Source of the DNA: Candidatus Nitrosopumilus sp.
GTDB lineage: Archaea > Thermoproteota > Nitrososphaeria > Nitrososphaerales > Nitrosopumilaceae
Length of the DNA: 14,823 nucleotides
Reading direction: 5' to 3'
Assembly: GCA_011055585.1 (NCBI GenBank)
Contig: DRGT01000089.1
Location: forward strand, 1-14,823
The notes below the pieces were generated by a model, which searched no databases, was not told the DNA's origin, and saw nothing but the letters and a program-made list of their open reading frames with translations. The translations under genes and the position numbers were made by a program. This document shows positions 1 through 6,270 of this stretch, piece by piece. How positions within the stretch are numbered: the stretch's first letter is position 1; the number at the start of each line of letters is the position of its first letter.

Positions 1-38
1 AGAACAGATCTTCATCACTTTTACTTTTAATACGACGA

Positions 39-46
39 TTTAATAA
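39..46 (+). promoter_or_regulatory. TATA box of the tRNA-Pro gene
   Basis: TTTAATAA lies about 28 bp before the first base of the tRNA at 71, the distance expected between an archaeal box A and the transcription start. The surrounding bases are A/T rich and there is no competing box. Assignment is by position and composition only. Confidence 0.5.
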
Positions 47-70
47 TTTCACGCATTTTTTCAGTCGTAT

Positions 71-147
71 GGGGCCGTCGTCTAGCTTGGTATGATGCTA
101 GCCTGGGGTGCTAGTGGTCGTGAGTTCAAATCTCACCGGCCCCACCA
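71..147 (+). tRNA. trnP: tRNA-Pro (anticodon GGG), CCA encoded
   Basis: A full cloverleaf can be drawn. The 7-bp acceptor stem GGGGCCG (71-77) pairs with CGGCCCC (137-143). The anticodon stem CTAGC (98-102) pairs with GCTAG (110-114) around the 7-nt loop CTGGGGT, giving anticodon GGG at 105-107 (proline). The T arm GTGAG/CTCAC (120-124/132-136) encloses TTCAAAT. The D arm is weak (a G-T pair and a T-T mismatch), but its loop keeps the conserved GG. The discriminator is A144, followed directly by genomic CCA (145-147). The anticodon loop is 7 nt, so there is no intron at the canonical position. The acceptor stem is very GC-rich for this AT-rich genome. The nearby cca gene and the rnz gene at the other end of the window both act on tRNA 3' ends. 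Confidence 0.96.
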
Positions 148-216
148 TTAGTCCGTGCTTTAATATTACTTACTGTAAGTTATGTGATATTCAGAATCTT
201 ATACACACTACCCAAC

Positions 217-642
217 ATGAAAAAATCAATGAGATTTCTGACGTCTCCCATCAACATATTGATGATTATCTTAGTGGCTGGAATGTTTGTGGGTAGTATT
301 CCAGCATATGCAGGCTCTGCTGCTAGTAGCGCAATTATGCAATATGAGAAAGGCATGATTTCAGAAACAGAACTTGATCAAAGACTACGAGACGTGGGAT
401 ACAGCGAGGAAGACATTAGACAAGTTAAAGCAGTTTCTGGCGGACTAGAGCATCAACAAGATGACTATGTTCCTGTACTTCAACCAATTACTGAAAATAC
501 AGACACAGAAAATACAGACACAGAAAAAACTAGTAATGTTAGTGCTGATGAAGCAGATAACATTATGTTAATTTTGGGACTAGGCGGTGCTGCAATGGTT
601 GCTGCAACTCTTATTGCATTCTCAAAAAGAACACTTAGTTAA
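217..642 (+). CDS. Small exported protein with C-terminal membrane anchor, function unknown
   Basis: The protein has 141 residues from the ATG at 217. An in-frame ATG at 184 is possible, but 217 gives a compact signal peptide: basic MKKSMR, a hydrophobic core at about residues 12-28, and a likely cleavage site after AYA (residue 32). A predicted helical segment follows (about 46-75, with ETELDQRLRDVGYSEEDI), then a Thr/Asp/Glu-rich linker in which ENTDT is tandemly duplicated (DNA repeat of 15 nt at 493-507 and 508-522). A membrane segment spans about 113-135 and ends in SKRTLS, so the mature protein is probably tethered outside the cell with a short basic cytoplasmic tail. This layout is common among thaumarchaeal surface proteins. 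I do not recognise a named family. The gene starts 70 bp after the tRNA. A TTTAATATT box at 159-167 may be its promoter, giving a short leader. Confidence 0.8.
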   Translation: MKKSMRFLTSPINILMIILVAGMFVGSIPAYAGSAASSAIMQYEKGMISETELDQRLRDVGYSEEDIRQVKAVSGGLEHQQDDYVPVLQPITENTDTENTDTEKTSNVSADEADNIMLILGLGGAAMVAATLIAFSKRTLS

Positions 643-669
643 AACAAAAGTCATATCTAAATATTACAA

Positions 670-683
670 AACAATTTTTTGTT
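670..683 (+). terminator. Possible terminator after the 217-642 gene
   Basis: A weak 5-bp dyad AACAA/TTGTT flanks an oligo-T run (675-680), 28 nt after the stop codon. Archaeal termination is mostly driven by T-tracts, so the T6 run is the better evidence. The rest of the gap up to 784 is A/T rich with nothing else convincing. Confidence 0.35.
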
Positions 684-784
684 AAAGTAAAAAATGCCAA
701 TTGCCAAGGTCGTAAAAAATGTCTATATCTATTAGATCATGAAATTATTTATTGGTATTCTTTTATCATTAGAAATTATTATAA

Positions 785-1393
785 TTAACCGATAGTACCA
801 AATGTTTTCAAACTCTTCCAAAGATACCAAGTAGCTACTGTTCGGTATGGACGCCATCTCTCAGCCAATTTCTCAATCTCAGCTGCATTTGGTAGCTCAT
901 CAGCCGAATTGTATCTCTGTACACCTTTTCGTAACCCTAAATCACCAACTGGTAACACATCCATTCGACCAAGTGAAAATATCAGAAACATCTCTGCAGT
1001 CCAACGACCAATTCCTTTAACTTGTGTTAGTTGTTCTATTACCTCTTCATCTTTTAGTCTTGAAAGAGAACACATTTTCAGCTTTTTAGCTTCAATAGCT
1101 TTTGAAAGCTCTTTGATGTACTTTATTTTCGGTCTTGAAAGACCAGTTTTTCGAAGCTTGGAATCTGATGTATTTATGACATCAATTGGTTTTGGAAATG
1201 ATTTTCCATACAAACTATGAAATCTGTTTGAGATCGCTTTTGCAGCTGATCCTGCAAGCTGTTGTGTGATTATAGCTTCAACTAACGATTCGTAGTAATT
1301 TCTTGATGTCCTGATTTGATATTTTCCTACATTATTAATTATTTTAGCAAGTTTAGGATCCTTTTTCAAAACTCTAATTGCAGCTTGTGTCAT
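785..1393 (-). CDS. HhH-GPD DNA glycosylase, AlkA/Mag1-like (3-methyladenine type)
   Basis: This is a 202-residue base-excision repair enzyme predicted to release alkylated bases such as 3-methyladenine from DNA. The helix-hairpin-helix is LTQVKGIGRWTA (122-133). The catalytic aspartate of the GPD element is D151 in VLPVGDLGLRKGV, and the start of the fold shows the typical YESLVEAIITQQLAGSAA (34-51). No Cys cluster for an iron-sulphur centre is present, which argues against the MutY/Nth branch. It is shorter than E. coli AlkA and lacks that protein's N-terminal domain, resembling the compact Mag1-type enzymes. It is the last gene of the minus-strand operon, beginning 1 nt after the kinase stop, so it is probably co-transcribed with thpR, cca and the kinase. 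Substrate range is inferred from the family. Confidence 0.9.
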   Translation of the reverse strand: MTQAAIRVLKKDPKLAKIINNVGKYQIRTSRNYYESLVEAIITQQLAGSAAKAISNRFHSLYGKSFPKPIDVINTSDSKLRKTGLSRPKIKYIKELSKAIEAKKLKMCSLSRLKDEEVIEQLTQVKGIGRWTAEMFLIFSLGRMDVLPVGDLGLRKGVQRYNSADELPNAAEIEKLAERWRPYRTVATWYLWKSLKTFGTIG

Positions 1394-1394
1394 T

Positions 1395-2156
1395 TCACAA
1401 TCTCAATACTTGTAACACATTATCGAAGCTTTTTCGTGTTTGCTCATTTTTGTAGGTACGTAATTCCTCAATAATCTTGCCTTGTGGTGGAATTTTGTAG
1501 ATTTTTTTTACAATTTTAGAAATTCCTGATCCAATGAAAATAGCTTGAGAAGCAGCTGTTACATTTGAAACACGTCTGTTTGTGCTAGAGCTTTCAAAAT
1601 CAATCAATGTAGATTTTTTACCAACAATCACGTGTTTTGCAATACTACTAAGTTCTCCATGATCTAGTCCTAACTGATCAAGCTTGTAACAATCCTCAAG
1701 TACTTTTCTTACAGTTTTTTTCAGTTTTGTGGTACTTCCTTTACCTTTCAATTGTTTTATCCAATCAAAAATTTTTTCGCCATCCAAATATTCCATTACT
1801 AAAAAATTCTTACTACCTTGAATTACTTTTGGACCAGCTTTTACCTTGTTTGCAAGCTCTAATAATCTGGCTTCTTCTTTCATTCCTTCTCTTTGTGAAT
1901 CTGTTCTACGAATTTTTACTGCCACTTTTTTTTGATTTTGTTTTGCCAAAACAACGATTCCAACGTATCCTTTTCCAAGAACATGTAGTTTACCAATTAA
2001 TGTAGCTCCCTCAAAACAAACACTCTTAATTTTTAATTTCTCTAATTCTTTGATTCTAGATTGCAGTTGTTTTTTGTTTGCTTTTGGAAATCCAAGTATG
2101 TTGGAATAAGGCTGTTCAGTTAATTTTCTAATTGGAAGAAAAGTTTGCCGTGTCAA
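1395..2156 (-). CDS. Archaeal Ser/Thr protein kinase-like protein (COG2112-type)
   Basis: The protein has 253 residues. The kinase signatures read in order: a glycine loop LGKGYVGIV (60-68), the ATP-binding lysine in VAVKIRR (K81), a hinge-like LVMEYLDGE (119-127), a catalytic-loop equivalent LDHGEL (164-169), and DFE (186-188) in place of DFG. The usual HRD is replaced by DHGEL and the usual catalytic-loop Asn is not obvious, as in the divergent archaeal/RIO-like predicted kinases. It resembles the COG2112 group more than Bud32 or Rio1/2. A coiled, Lys-rich N-terminus (about 27-45) precedes the domain. It lies between cca (9 nt gap upstream) and the glycosylase (1 nt gap). Its target is unknown; the operon suggests a link to RNA or DNA maintenance, but that is only context. 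Confidence 0.8.
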   Translation of the reverse strand: MTRQTFLPIRKLTEQPYSNILGFPKANKKQLQSRIKELEKLKIKSVCFEGATLIGKLHVLGKGYVGIVVLAKQNQKKVAVKIRRTDSQREGMKEEARLLELANKVKAGPKVIQGSKNFLVMEYLDGEKIFDWIKQLKGKGSTTKLKKTVRKVLEDCYKLDQLGLDHGELSSIAKHVIVGKKSTLIDFESSSTNRRVSNVTAASQAIFIGSGISKIVKKIYKIPPQGKIIEELRTYKNEQTRKSFDNVLQVLRL

Positions 2157-2165
2157 TTATGATGA

Positions 2166-3425
2166 TCAGTGTTTTTTCCTTGAAGTTATCTTAAATCCTT
2201 TTTTAATATCAGCTTTGAGTCCTTTTGGAACTCCAGATTTATCCAAGTTATTTTTCAACAAGCCCTGTAAAAACAATTTTGCGTTACTATGTTTTCTTTT
2301 TTGTAACGACAAGATCTTTCCTTTATTATTAATCCACAACATTTCACTTTTCTTTGAATTTTTTGCAATAAAGCTTTCAGAATCTGATTCTGAAAAAAAC
2401 TCAGGACCCCCATGTACTCTATTCTTTGGAATTTCCAAAGAATCAAACTCAAAGATCAAGTAGGCATGTTCCTTCTCATCTGAGAAGGCCATATGACGTA
2501 ACACATTGAACCCTTCAACCTCCATTTGAGTTGATAATGCACTTGCAGCGCGTTTTATTTGGCCCCAAATAATATCGGGGCTTCTAGGTTTGTAACTGAA
2601 CTCAACCACAAAACTATTCTTAAAAACTTTCTTTGAACTTGGCTTAGCCTTAAAGAATGAAGCTGACGGTTTTTTTAAAAATTCTCTGCACACTAGAACA
2701 AATTTTCCAATATTTTCAGTAGAAATTGCAGCAGCTAGATTCCTTTGATCATCAATTGGATCCATAATCACAATTGGCGTATCAAATTTTTTAGAGGCAT
2801 TTCCAATTATTTGACTTCGTTTAATTTTTGCAATTTTCTTAATTACGCCTTCAAAACTTCTAAAATTCCAAATTAAAACTTCAGCTACATATCCACTAAA
2901 TCCCTGTTTTGCAATCTCTGCACCATAAACATTATTGCATTTTAGAAATTCCTTTAGTAGCCTAACATCGTTTTTCATTTGACCAGTAAGTGATTCTAAC
3001 ATGAATGCAGTATGAAATGAGGATCTATCTGCTGCGCTTTGCCACTTTCCTTTTTGTACATCATAGCAAGGAACTACATTAACTCTGGTTCCTTTGATGT
3101 GGGCTTCAACGTAAGGATGCTCTGAATATCTAACGTATGGTTTGTATTTTTTCATTGCAACAAAACCAATCTTTTTAGTAATTTCTGTAAATTTTTTTTG
3201 TGGAGTTGTTTTCTTGAATTTCAAAAAGATGTCTATATCAGCTTTTTCTGGAAGCCAAGTTCCTTTTGCATACGATCCACCAAACTCTATTTGAACAATC
3301 TGTGGATATTTTGAAACTTGTCTATCCACTAAATTAAAAGCAATTGTTGCAACTTTGGATTTCTCTTGTTGCAGTTTCTTTGATGGAATTGCATCTTTCC
3401 TTGCATTTTCAATAATTTTTTTCAT
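2166..3425 (-). CDS. cca: CCA-adding enzyme (class I, archaeal tRNA nucleotidyltransferase)
   Basis: The protein has 419 residues, close to the usual archaeal length. It adds or repairs the 3' CCA of tRNAs using CTP and ATP without a nucleic-acid template. The nucleotidyltransferase motif is GGSYAKGTWLP (49-59), followed by the metal-binding pair D63 and D65 in ADIDIFLKF. Family landmarks continue with YSEHPYVEAHIKG, VVPCY (117-121), a tRNA-head region DRSSFHTAF, LLKEFLK, and FSGYVAEVLIW. Against the A. fulgidus enzyme (recalled: E59, D61, D110), the third carboxylate position in 'VDVVPCY' is Asn here (N116, codon AAT), while an Asp sits at 122 just after the motif. The start codon overlaps the thpR stop by 4 nt (ATGA), which fixes the start and suggests translational coupling. 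thpR-cca pairs recur in archaea. Confidence 0.95.
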   Translation of the reverse strand: MKKIIENARKDAIPSKKLQQEKSKVATIAFNLVDRQVSKYPQIVQIEFGGSYAKGTWLPEKADIDIFLKFKKTTPQKKFTEITKKIGFVAMKKYKPYVRYSEHPYVEAHIKGTRVNVVPCYDVQKGKWQSAADRSSFHTAFMLESLTGQMKNDVRLLKEFLKCNNVYGAEIAKQGFSGYVAEVLIWNFRSFEGVIKKIAKIKRSQIIGNASKKFDTPIVIMDPIDDQRNLAAAISTENIGKFVLVCREFLKKPSASFFKAKPSSKKVFKNSFVVEFSYKPRSPDIIWGQIKRAASALSTQMEVEGFNVLRHMAFSDEKEHAYLIFEFDSLEIPKNRVHGGPEFFSESDSESFIAKNSKKSEMLWINNKGKILSLQKRKHSNAKLFLQGLLKNNLDKSGVPKGLKADIKKGFKITSRKKH

Positions 3426-3964
3426 TTTGCTTTAATCACCTGTAAATCAGAATAGTTTGGTCCATCTGGAGTAAGAACACTCTGTTTAAATTTAATTTCT
3501 GAAATTTTCTGAATACCAAATTTTGTTGTACTATATCTTTTCAACTTATCAGAAATGTTTCCAATCTTATTTTTAATTCTAAAGATAGTCACATGAGGCT
3601 GAAATGGTTTATCACTGTGAAATCCTGATGGAGATAATGTATTTTCAACCTGAAAAGCCAATTTTTTGAGATGCTCAGCTCCAATTTCATCAATACCAAC
3701 CCAAATCACTCTTGGGGAGCTTGCTTTTGGAAAGGCCCCAATTCCTTGAAACCGGACATCAAATTCTTCAAACTGGATAGAATTTAGAGCATCTTGAACC
3801 TTAGCTGAAACTTGTTCTGAGATCTCACCCAAAAACAATAGAGTGAAATGAATATTGTTTAATGAAACTGGTTTTGCACTAATTTCAAACTCTGACTGGA
3901 ATTTTTTGATAGAACTTAAAACTTCTTCACTGCTGATTTCAGCTGCTACAAAAGTGCGCATCAC
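3422..3964 (-). CDS. thpR: RNA 2',3'-cyclic phosphodiesterase ThpR (2'-5' RNA ligase family)
   Basis: This 180-residue member of the 2H phosphoesterase family carries both hallmark HxTx motifs, HFTL (39-42) and HVTI (124-127), at the expected spacing. Characterised relatives open 2',3'-cyclic phosphates and can join or cleave 2'-5' linkages in RNA. In archaea a role around tRNA splicing ends is often suggested but not settled. The N-terminus MMRTFVAAEIS is typical of the family; either of the two adjacent ATGs could be used. It is the first gene of the minus-strand operon thpR-cca-kinase-glycosylase and overlaps cca by 4 nt. A TATA box (complement of 3983-3990) lies about 24 bp before the ATG, so the mRNA is probably leaderless. 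Confidence 0.93.
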   Translation of the reverse strand: MMRTFVAAEISSEEVLSSIKKFQSEFEISAKPVSLNNIHFTLLFLGEISEQVSAKVQDALNSIQFEEFDVRFQGIGAFPKASSPRVIWVGIDEIGAEHLKKLAFQVENTLSPSGFHSDKPFQPHVTIFRIKNKIGNISDKLKRYSTTKFGIQKISEIKFKQSVLTPDGPNYSDLQVIKAK

Positions 3965-3982
3965 AGAAAATGTAATAGTATC

Positions 3983-3990
3983 TTTATAAT
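3983..3990. promoter_or_regulatory. Shared TATA box of the divergent thpR / UPF0200 promoters
   Basis: The 72-bp gap between thpR and the kinase-like gene contains one clear box, TTTATAAT, which also reads as ATTATAAA on the other strand. It is about 24 bp from the thpR ATG (leaderless) and about 50 bp from the TTG at 4037, which would leave a leader of about 24 nt for the plus-strand gene. No second box as good is visible in the gap. Confidence 0.5.
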
Positions 3991-4036
3991 GATTTCCGGT
4001 AACTTCATAGACTAGCTCAGTGAACTTTCAACGAAC

Positions 4037-4582
4037 TTGTCAAAACTTATAGTTTGTCTTACGGGAATGCCAGGAGCAGGAAAATCTATAATTGCAGCTG
4101 GATTAATGGAAAAAGGTTTCGAAGTTTTCAATATGGGAGATGCAGTAAGAACAGAAGCAAAAAGGCGTAATCTAGAACCCACAGGAAAAAATCTTGGTAA
4201 ACTAATGCTTGAGCTTAGAGAAAAAAATGGTCCTGGTGTAGTTGCAGAATTAACTCAACCAAACATAACAAACTCTAGTTCAAGTATTGTTATTATTGAT
4301 GGTGTAAGATCAAATCACGAAATCGAAGTCTTTAAAAAAATTGGAACTGTAAAACTTCTTTTAATTGAAGCAACATCTGATACTCGTTTTAATTTCTTGC
4401 ATGAACGCAATAGATCAGATGATCCAAAAACAAGAGAATTATTTGATGAAAGAGACAAAAGAGAAATTGATGTTGGCTTGAGTGGTTCTATTGCATCAGC
4501 TGATGAAACTATTTCAAACAGTAATTTAACAAAAGAAGAACTAATTGAGAAAGCTTACAAAACAATTCAGAGCTGGATCTAA
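4037..4582 (+). CDS. UPF0200 family P-loop nucleotide kinase-like protein
   Basis: The protein has 181 residues with a Walker A loop GMPGAGKS (10-17), a NMP-kinase-like GDAVRTEAKRR (34-44), the ELREKNGPGVVAE helix (59-71), a Walker B-like VIIDGVR (85-91, D88) and an arginine-rich lid RNRSDDPKTR (124-133). This matches the archaeal UPF0200 family, often labelled dephospho-CoA kinase-like. The true substrate is not known to me, and the established archaeal dephospho-CoA kinase belongs to another family, so I would not transfer that name. The start is TTG at 4037: the frame closes upstream with TAG at 4013, and the next in-frame ATG lies inside the P-loop and cannot be used. The downstream UPF0201 gene starts on the last base of this stop codon, so the two are translationally coupled. 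Confidence 0.88.
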   Translation: MSKLIVCLTGMPGAGKSIIAAGLMEKGFEVFNMGDAVRTEAKRRNLEPTGKNLGKLMLELREKNGPGVVAELTQPNITNSSSSIVIIDGVRSNHEIEVFKKIGTVKLLLIEATSDTRFNFLHERNRSDDPKTRELFDERDKREIDVGLSGSIASADETISNSNLTKEELIEKAYKTIQSWI

Positions 4583-4980
4583 TGAAAATTCCTGATTTTA
4601 ATTGCAAAATAGATGTATATTGTACAATTAATCCCTCAGAAGATCAAACAAAAGTAGAACAAGCTATATCTAACATTCTTCCAGACATTAAAATCCAAAT
4701 TAATGATGATTCCTTAAAAGCAATATCTCAAAACCTTAAAACTTTATCTAACATTTTTGAAGTAATTCATTCTCATAAAATTCAGCGTGTCTATAGACGA
4801 TTTTTGAGTAATAATCTGCGTAATGATTCTACATGGTTCTACCTAAACAAACAAGCAGCATTTTCAAACACGATTTCTTTGTGTGATGAGGCAGAAGAAT
4901 CACCTTTGGGTCCCATTAAGATAGTTCTAACCTCAAAAAACATTGAAGATATCATTGACTGGTTTGTCTCTGAAGACTAG
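4582..4980 (+). CDS. UPF0201 family protein (RNA-binding-like, COG1325)
   Basis: The protein has 132 residues and matches the conserved archaeal UPF0201 family. It has an N-terminal beta-rich IDVYCTINPSED (10-21), a central RVYRRFLSNNLRNDSTWFYLNKQAAFSNTISLCDE region (69-103) and a C-terminal SPLGPIKIVLTSKNIEDIIDWF (107-128). Family members have been described as having a fold like ribosomal protein L5 or exosome-associated RNA-binding domains, but a biochemical role is not established. The ATG at 4582 overlaps the preceding TAA by one base (TAATG). UPF0200 and UPF0201 are neighbours in many archaea, which supports both calls. A T7 run at 5018-5024, about 38 nt after the stop, is a plausible terminator. 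Confidence 0.85.
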   Translation: MKIPDFNCKIDVYCTINPSEDQTKVEQAISNILPDIKIQINDDSLKAISQNLKTLSNIFEVIHSHKIQRVYRRFLSNNLRNDSTWFYLNKQAAFSNTISLCDEAEESPLGPIKIVLTSKNIEDIIDWFVSED

Positions 4981-5033
4981 CCTTACTATGTGAAGAATTT
5001 TCGAGTGGATTAAATCAATTTTTTTAGTTTTGG

Positions 5034-5042
5034 AATAAAATT
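5034..5042 (+). promoter_or_regulatory. TATA box of the 5065-5835 gene
   Basis: AATAAAATT is centred about 27 bp before the ATG at 5065, predicting a leaderless mRNA. No Shine-Dalgarno sequence is seen before the ATG. A 9-nt direct repeat TTTTCGAGT (4998-5006 and again near 5049-5057) brackets the box. Confidence 0.55.
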
Positions 5043-5064
5043 ACAATTTTTTCGAGTCTTATTC

Positions 5065-5835
5065 ATGCTGATAAAAATGGCCATAATTGGAGCTATATTG
5101 CTTGGTGGAGGAGTATTATTTGCAAATGAAATTAACCAATTTCTTCCAGAAACTTCCGTAAACTTGCTTGATTCAGTAAAAAATGACTTTGGAAAAATTA
5201 AAGATGATACAGTTCAAAGTACAGAGACTAGAGTTAAAGGAACTATAGTAACTGTAACTAATGAAGTGAATAATATTCAAGAAAAATCTTCAGAATTATT
5301 ATCTAAAAGTGCCAAAGAAGTAGCTGATTCGACACAAAAGGGTATCAAAGAAGTAACTGATTCAACACAAAAAGGCATTAAAGAAATTACAAAATCAACA
5401 CAAGAAACCATTTTTGGTGGCAATGGAAATAATCAAAACACTAACTCAAATGAAGAACATGAAGATGGAAATTCATCTACTATGCCAGATAATGGCAATA
5501 CTGTAACACAAACAGATGATGAAAACATAATATCATTTGAAACATTATCTCTTAAAATAACGCAACAATCAGGTGATGGGGTTATGCTTCAATATGAGGA
5601 TACTTCTGGTAAAACTATCAGCGTTTCAGTAACTTTGAGAACTACAGAACGTGAACTTTTCTCTGGAATATTTTATTCTTCAATGTTTGAAACATTGGTA
5701 AATGATGCATCAAATACTGCATACTTTATTGATATGGTTGTAGAACATCAAGAATATGGAACAATTTCTTCATCCGTGTATAATCCAAGAGACTCCTCAA
5801 ACACCATAATTAATGGTGTATTCTTTCAATCCTAG
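5065..5835 (+). CDS. Membrane-anchored extracytoplasmic protein with 11-residue repeats, function unknown
   Basis: The protein has 256 residues. An N-terminal hydrophobic segment (about 5-20, AIIGAILLGGGVLFA) acts as signal or anchor. A long helical, charge-alternating region (about 33-115) includes a hendecad-like tandem repeat: ADSTQKGIKEV (87-97), TDSTQKGIKEI (98-108) and the degenerate TKSTQETIFGG (109-119). A low-complexity Asn/Gly/Glu linker (120-155) then leads to a C-terminal beta-rich domain (about 157-256, ending NGVFFQS). Eleven-residue periodicity is typical of amphipathic helices that lie on membranes or form right-handed coiled coils. No family is recognised for the C-terminal domain. 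The gene stands alone, with its own TATA box and a hairpin terminator 11 nt after the stop. Confidence 0.8.
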   Translation: MLIKMAIIGAILLGGGVLFANEINQFLPETSVNLLDSVKNDFGKIKDDTVQSTETRVKGTIVTVTNEVNNIQEKSSELLSKSAKEVADSTQKGIKEVTDSTQKGIKEITKSTQETIFGGNGNNQNTNSNEEHEDGNSSTMPDNGNTVTQTDDENIISFETLSLKITQQSGDGVMLQYEDTSGKTISVSVTLRTTERELFSGIFYSSMFETLVNDASNTAYFIDMVVEHQEYGTISSSVYNPRDSSNTIINGVFFQS

Positions 5836-5846
5836 TCATCATTTTT

Positions 5847-5869
5847 AAAATTACTATTCTGTAATTTTT
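5847..5869 (+). terminator. Hairpin and T-tract terminator after the 5065-5835 gene
   Basis: AAAATTAC (5847-5854) and GTAATTTT (5861-5868) form a perfect 8-bp stem with a 6-nt loop, flanked by T runs on both sides. It begins 11 nt after the stop codon. Confidence 0.6.
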
Positions 5870-5878
5870 ATTCCTGTA

Positions 5879-6094
5879 AATGGGTAAACCATACCCATTA
5901 GGTTGCCCATTAAGGAAAAAAAGAGTTTACGCGGATACTTTTTCCTCGTTTACGCCCGTCAAATATGATAATTTATGTTCTGTCGGGTTTTTCCGTTAAC
6001 GGATTGTGGATCATATTATGAGCTATGAGGGCACGACAAAACCCGTCAAACGGAAAAGCTAGGGTTTTTGTGCCCTCACTTTTGTAGCTTTTTT
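5879..6094 (+). ncRNA. Candidate structured non-coding RNA in the convergent gap
   Basis: The 435-bp gap 5836-6270 has no credible ORF but is rich in stems and visibly more GC-rich than its surroundings. Hairpin 1 is AATGGGTA/TACCCATT (5879-5886/5892-5899). Hairpin 2 is AGGAAAAA/TTTTTCCT (5913-5920/5939-5946). CCGTTAACGG (5993-6002) is self-complementary. The largest stem pairs AGCTA, TGAGGGCAC and AAAACCC (6021-6044) with GGGTTTT, GTGCCCTCA and TAGCT (6062-6089), then runs straight into T6 (6089-6094), a natural 3' end on the plus strand. GTTTACGC occurs twice (5925, 5948) and CCCGTCAAA twice (5955, 6042). It does not show the conserved cores of RNase P RNA, SRP RNA, 5S rRNA, tRNA or C/D-box RNAs that I know. 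Strand and ends are inferred; minus-strand transcription or a purely DNA-level role remain possible. Confidence 0.45.
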
Positions 6095-6210
6095 GCTATT
6101 TTTACACACTATCCTCGTGAGCTTTTGATAGAGAAAGGAACTTGACGGGAATTGTAGGAAAATAATATTAAGAAAAGCTCGTTAGTTGTAATGTTTTTTA
6201 GATTATTGTG

Positions 6211-6228
6211 TAATCTTACTATGATTAT
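6211..6228 (+). repeat. Diverged copy of the TAATC-N7-GATTA dyad repeat
   Basis: TAATCTTACTATGATTAT has the same arms (TAATC, GATTA) and the same 7-nt spacing as the five near-identical copies further on, but a different centre. A further GATTA half-site lies at 6201-6205. It sits 43 bp beyond the DoxX stop codon. Confidence 0.5.
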
Positions 6229-6270
6229 CCATTCGGGGGATTTACAAAATTAGTTTAGAACTCTTAAATG

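Noticed and set aside
108..296. Open frame starting inside the tRNA gene
   Set aside because: It begins in the tRNA-Pro anticodon region and runs out of frame with the exported protein at 217-642.
739..795. Possible 18-residue hydrophobic peptide MKLFIGILLSLEIIIINR
   Set aside because: It is very short, AT-rich, overlaps the end of the glycosylase gene on the other strand, and has no convincing promoter; likely chance.
4037..4582. Naming the P-loop gene dephospho-CoA kinase (coaE)
   Set aside because: The sequence fits the UPF0200 family, whose substrate is not established, and archaeal dephospho-CoA kinase activity has been assigned to a different family.
5879..6094. RNase P RNA, SRP RNA or C/D-box RNA
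   Set aside because: None of the conserved core motifs I know for these RNAs (P4/CR sequences, SRP helix 8 GGAAG-type loop, paired C and D boxes) could be found, so no known family name was given.
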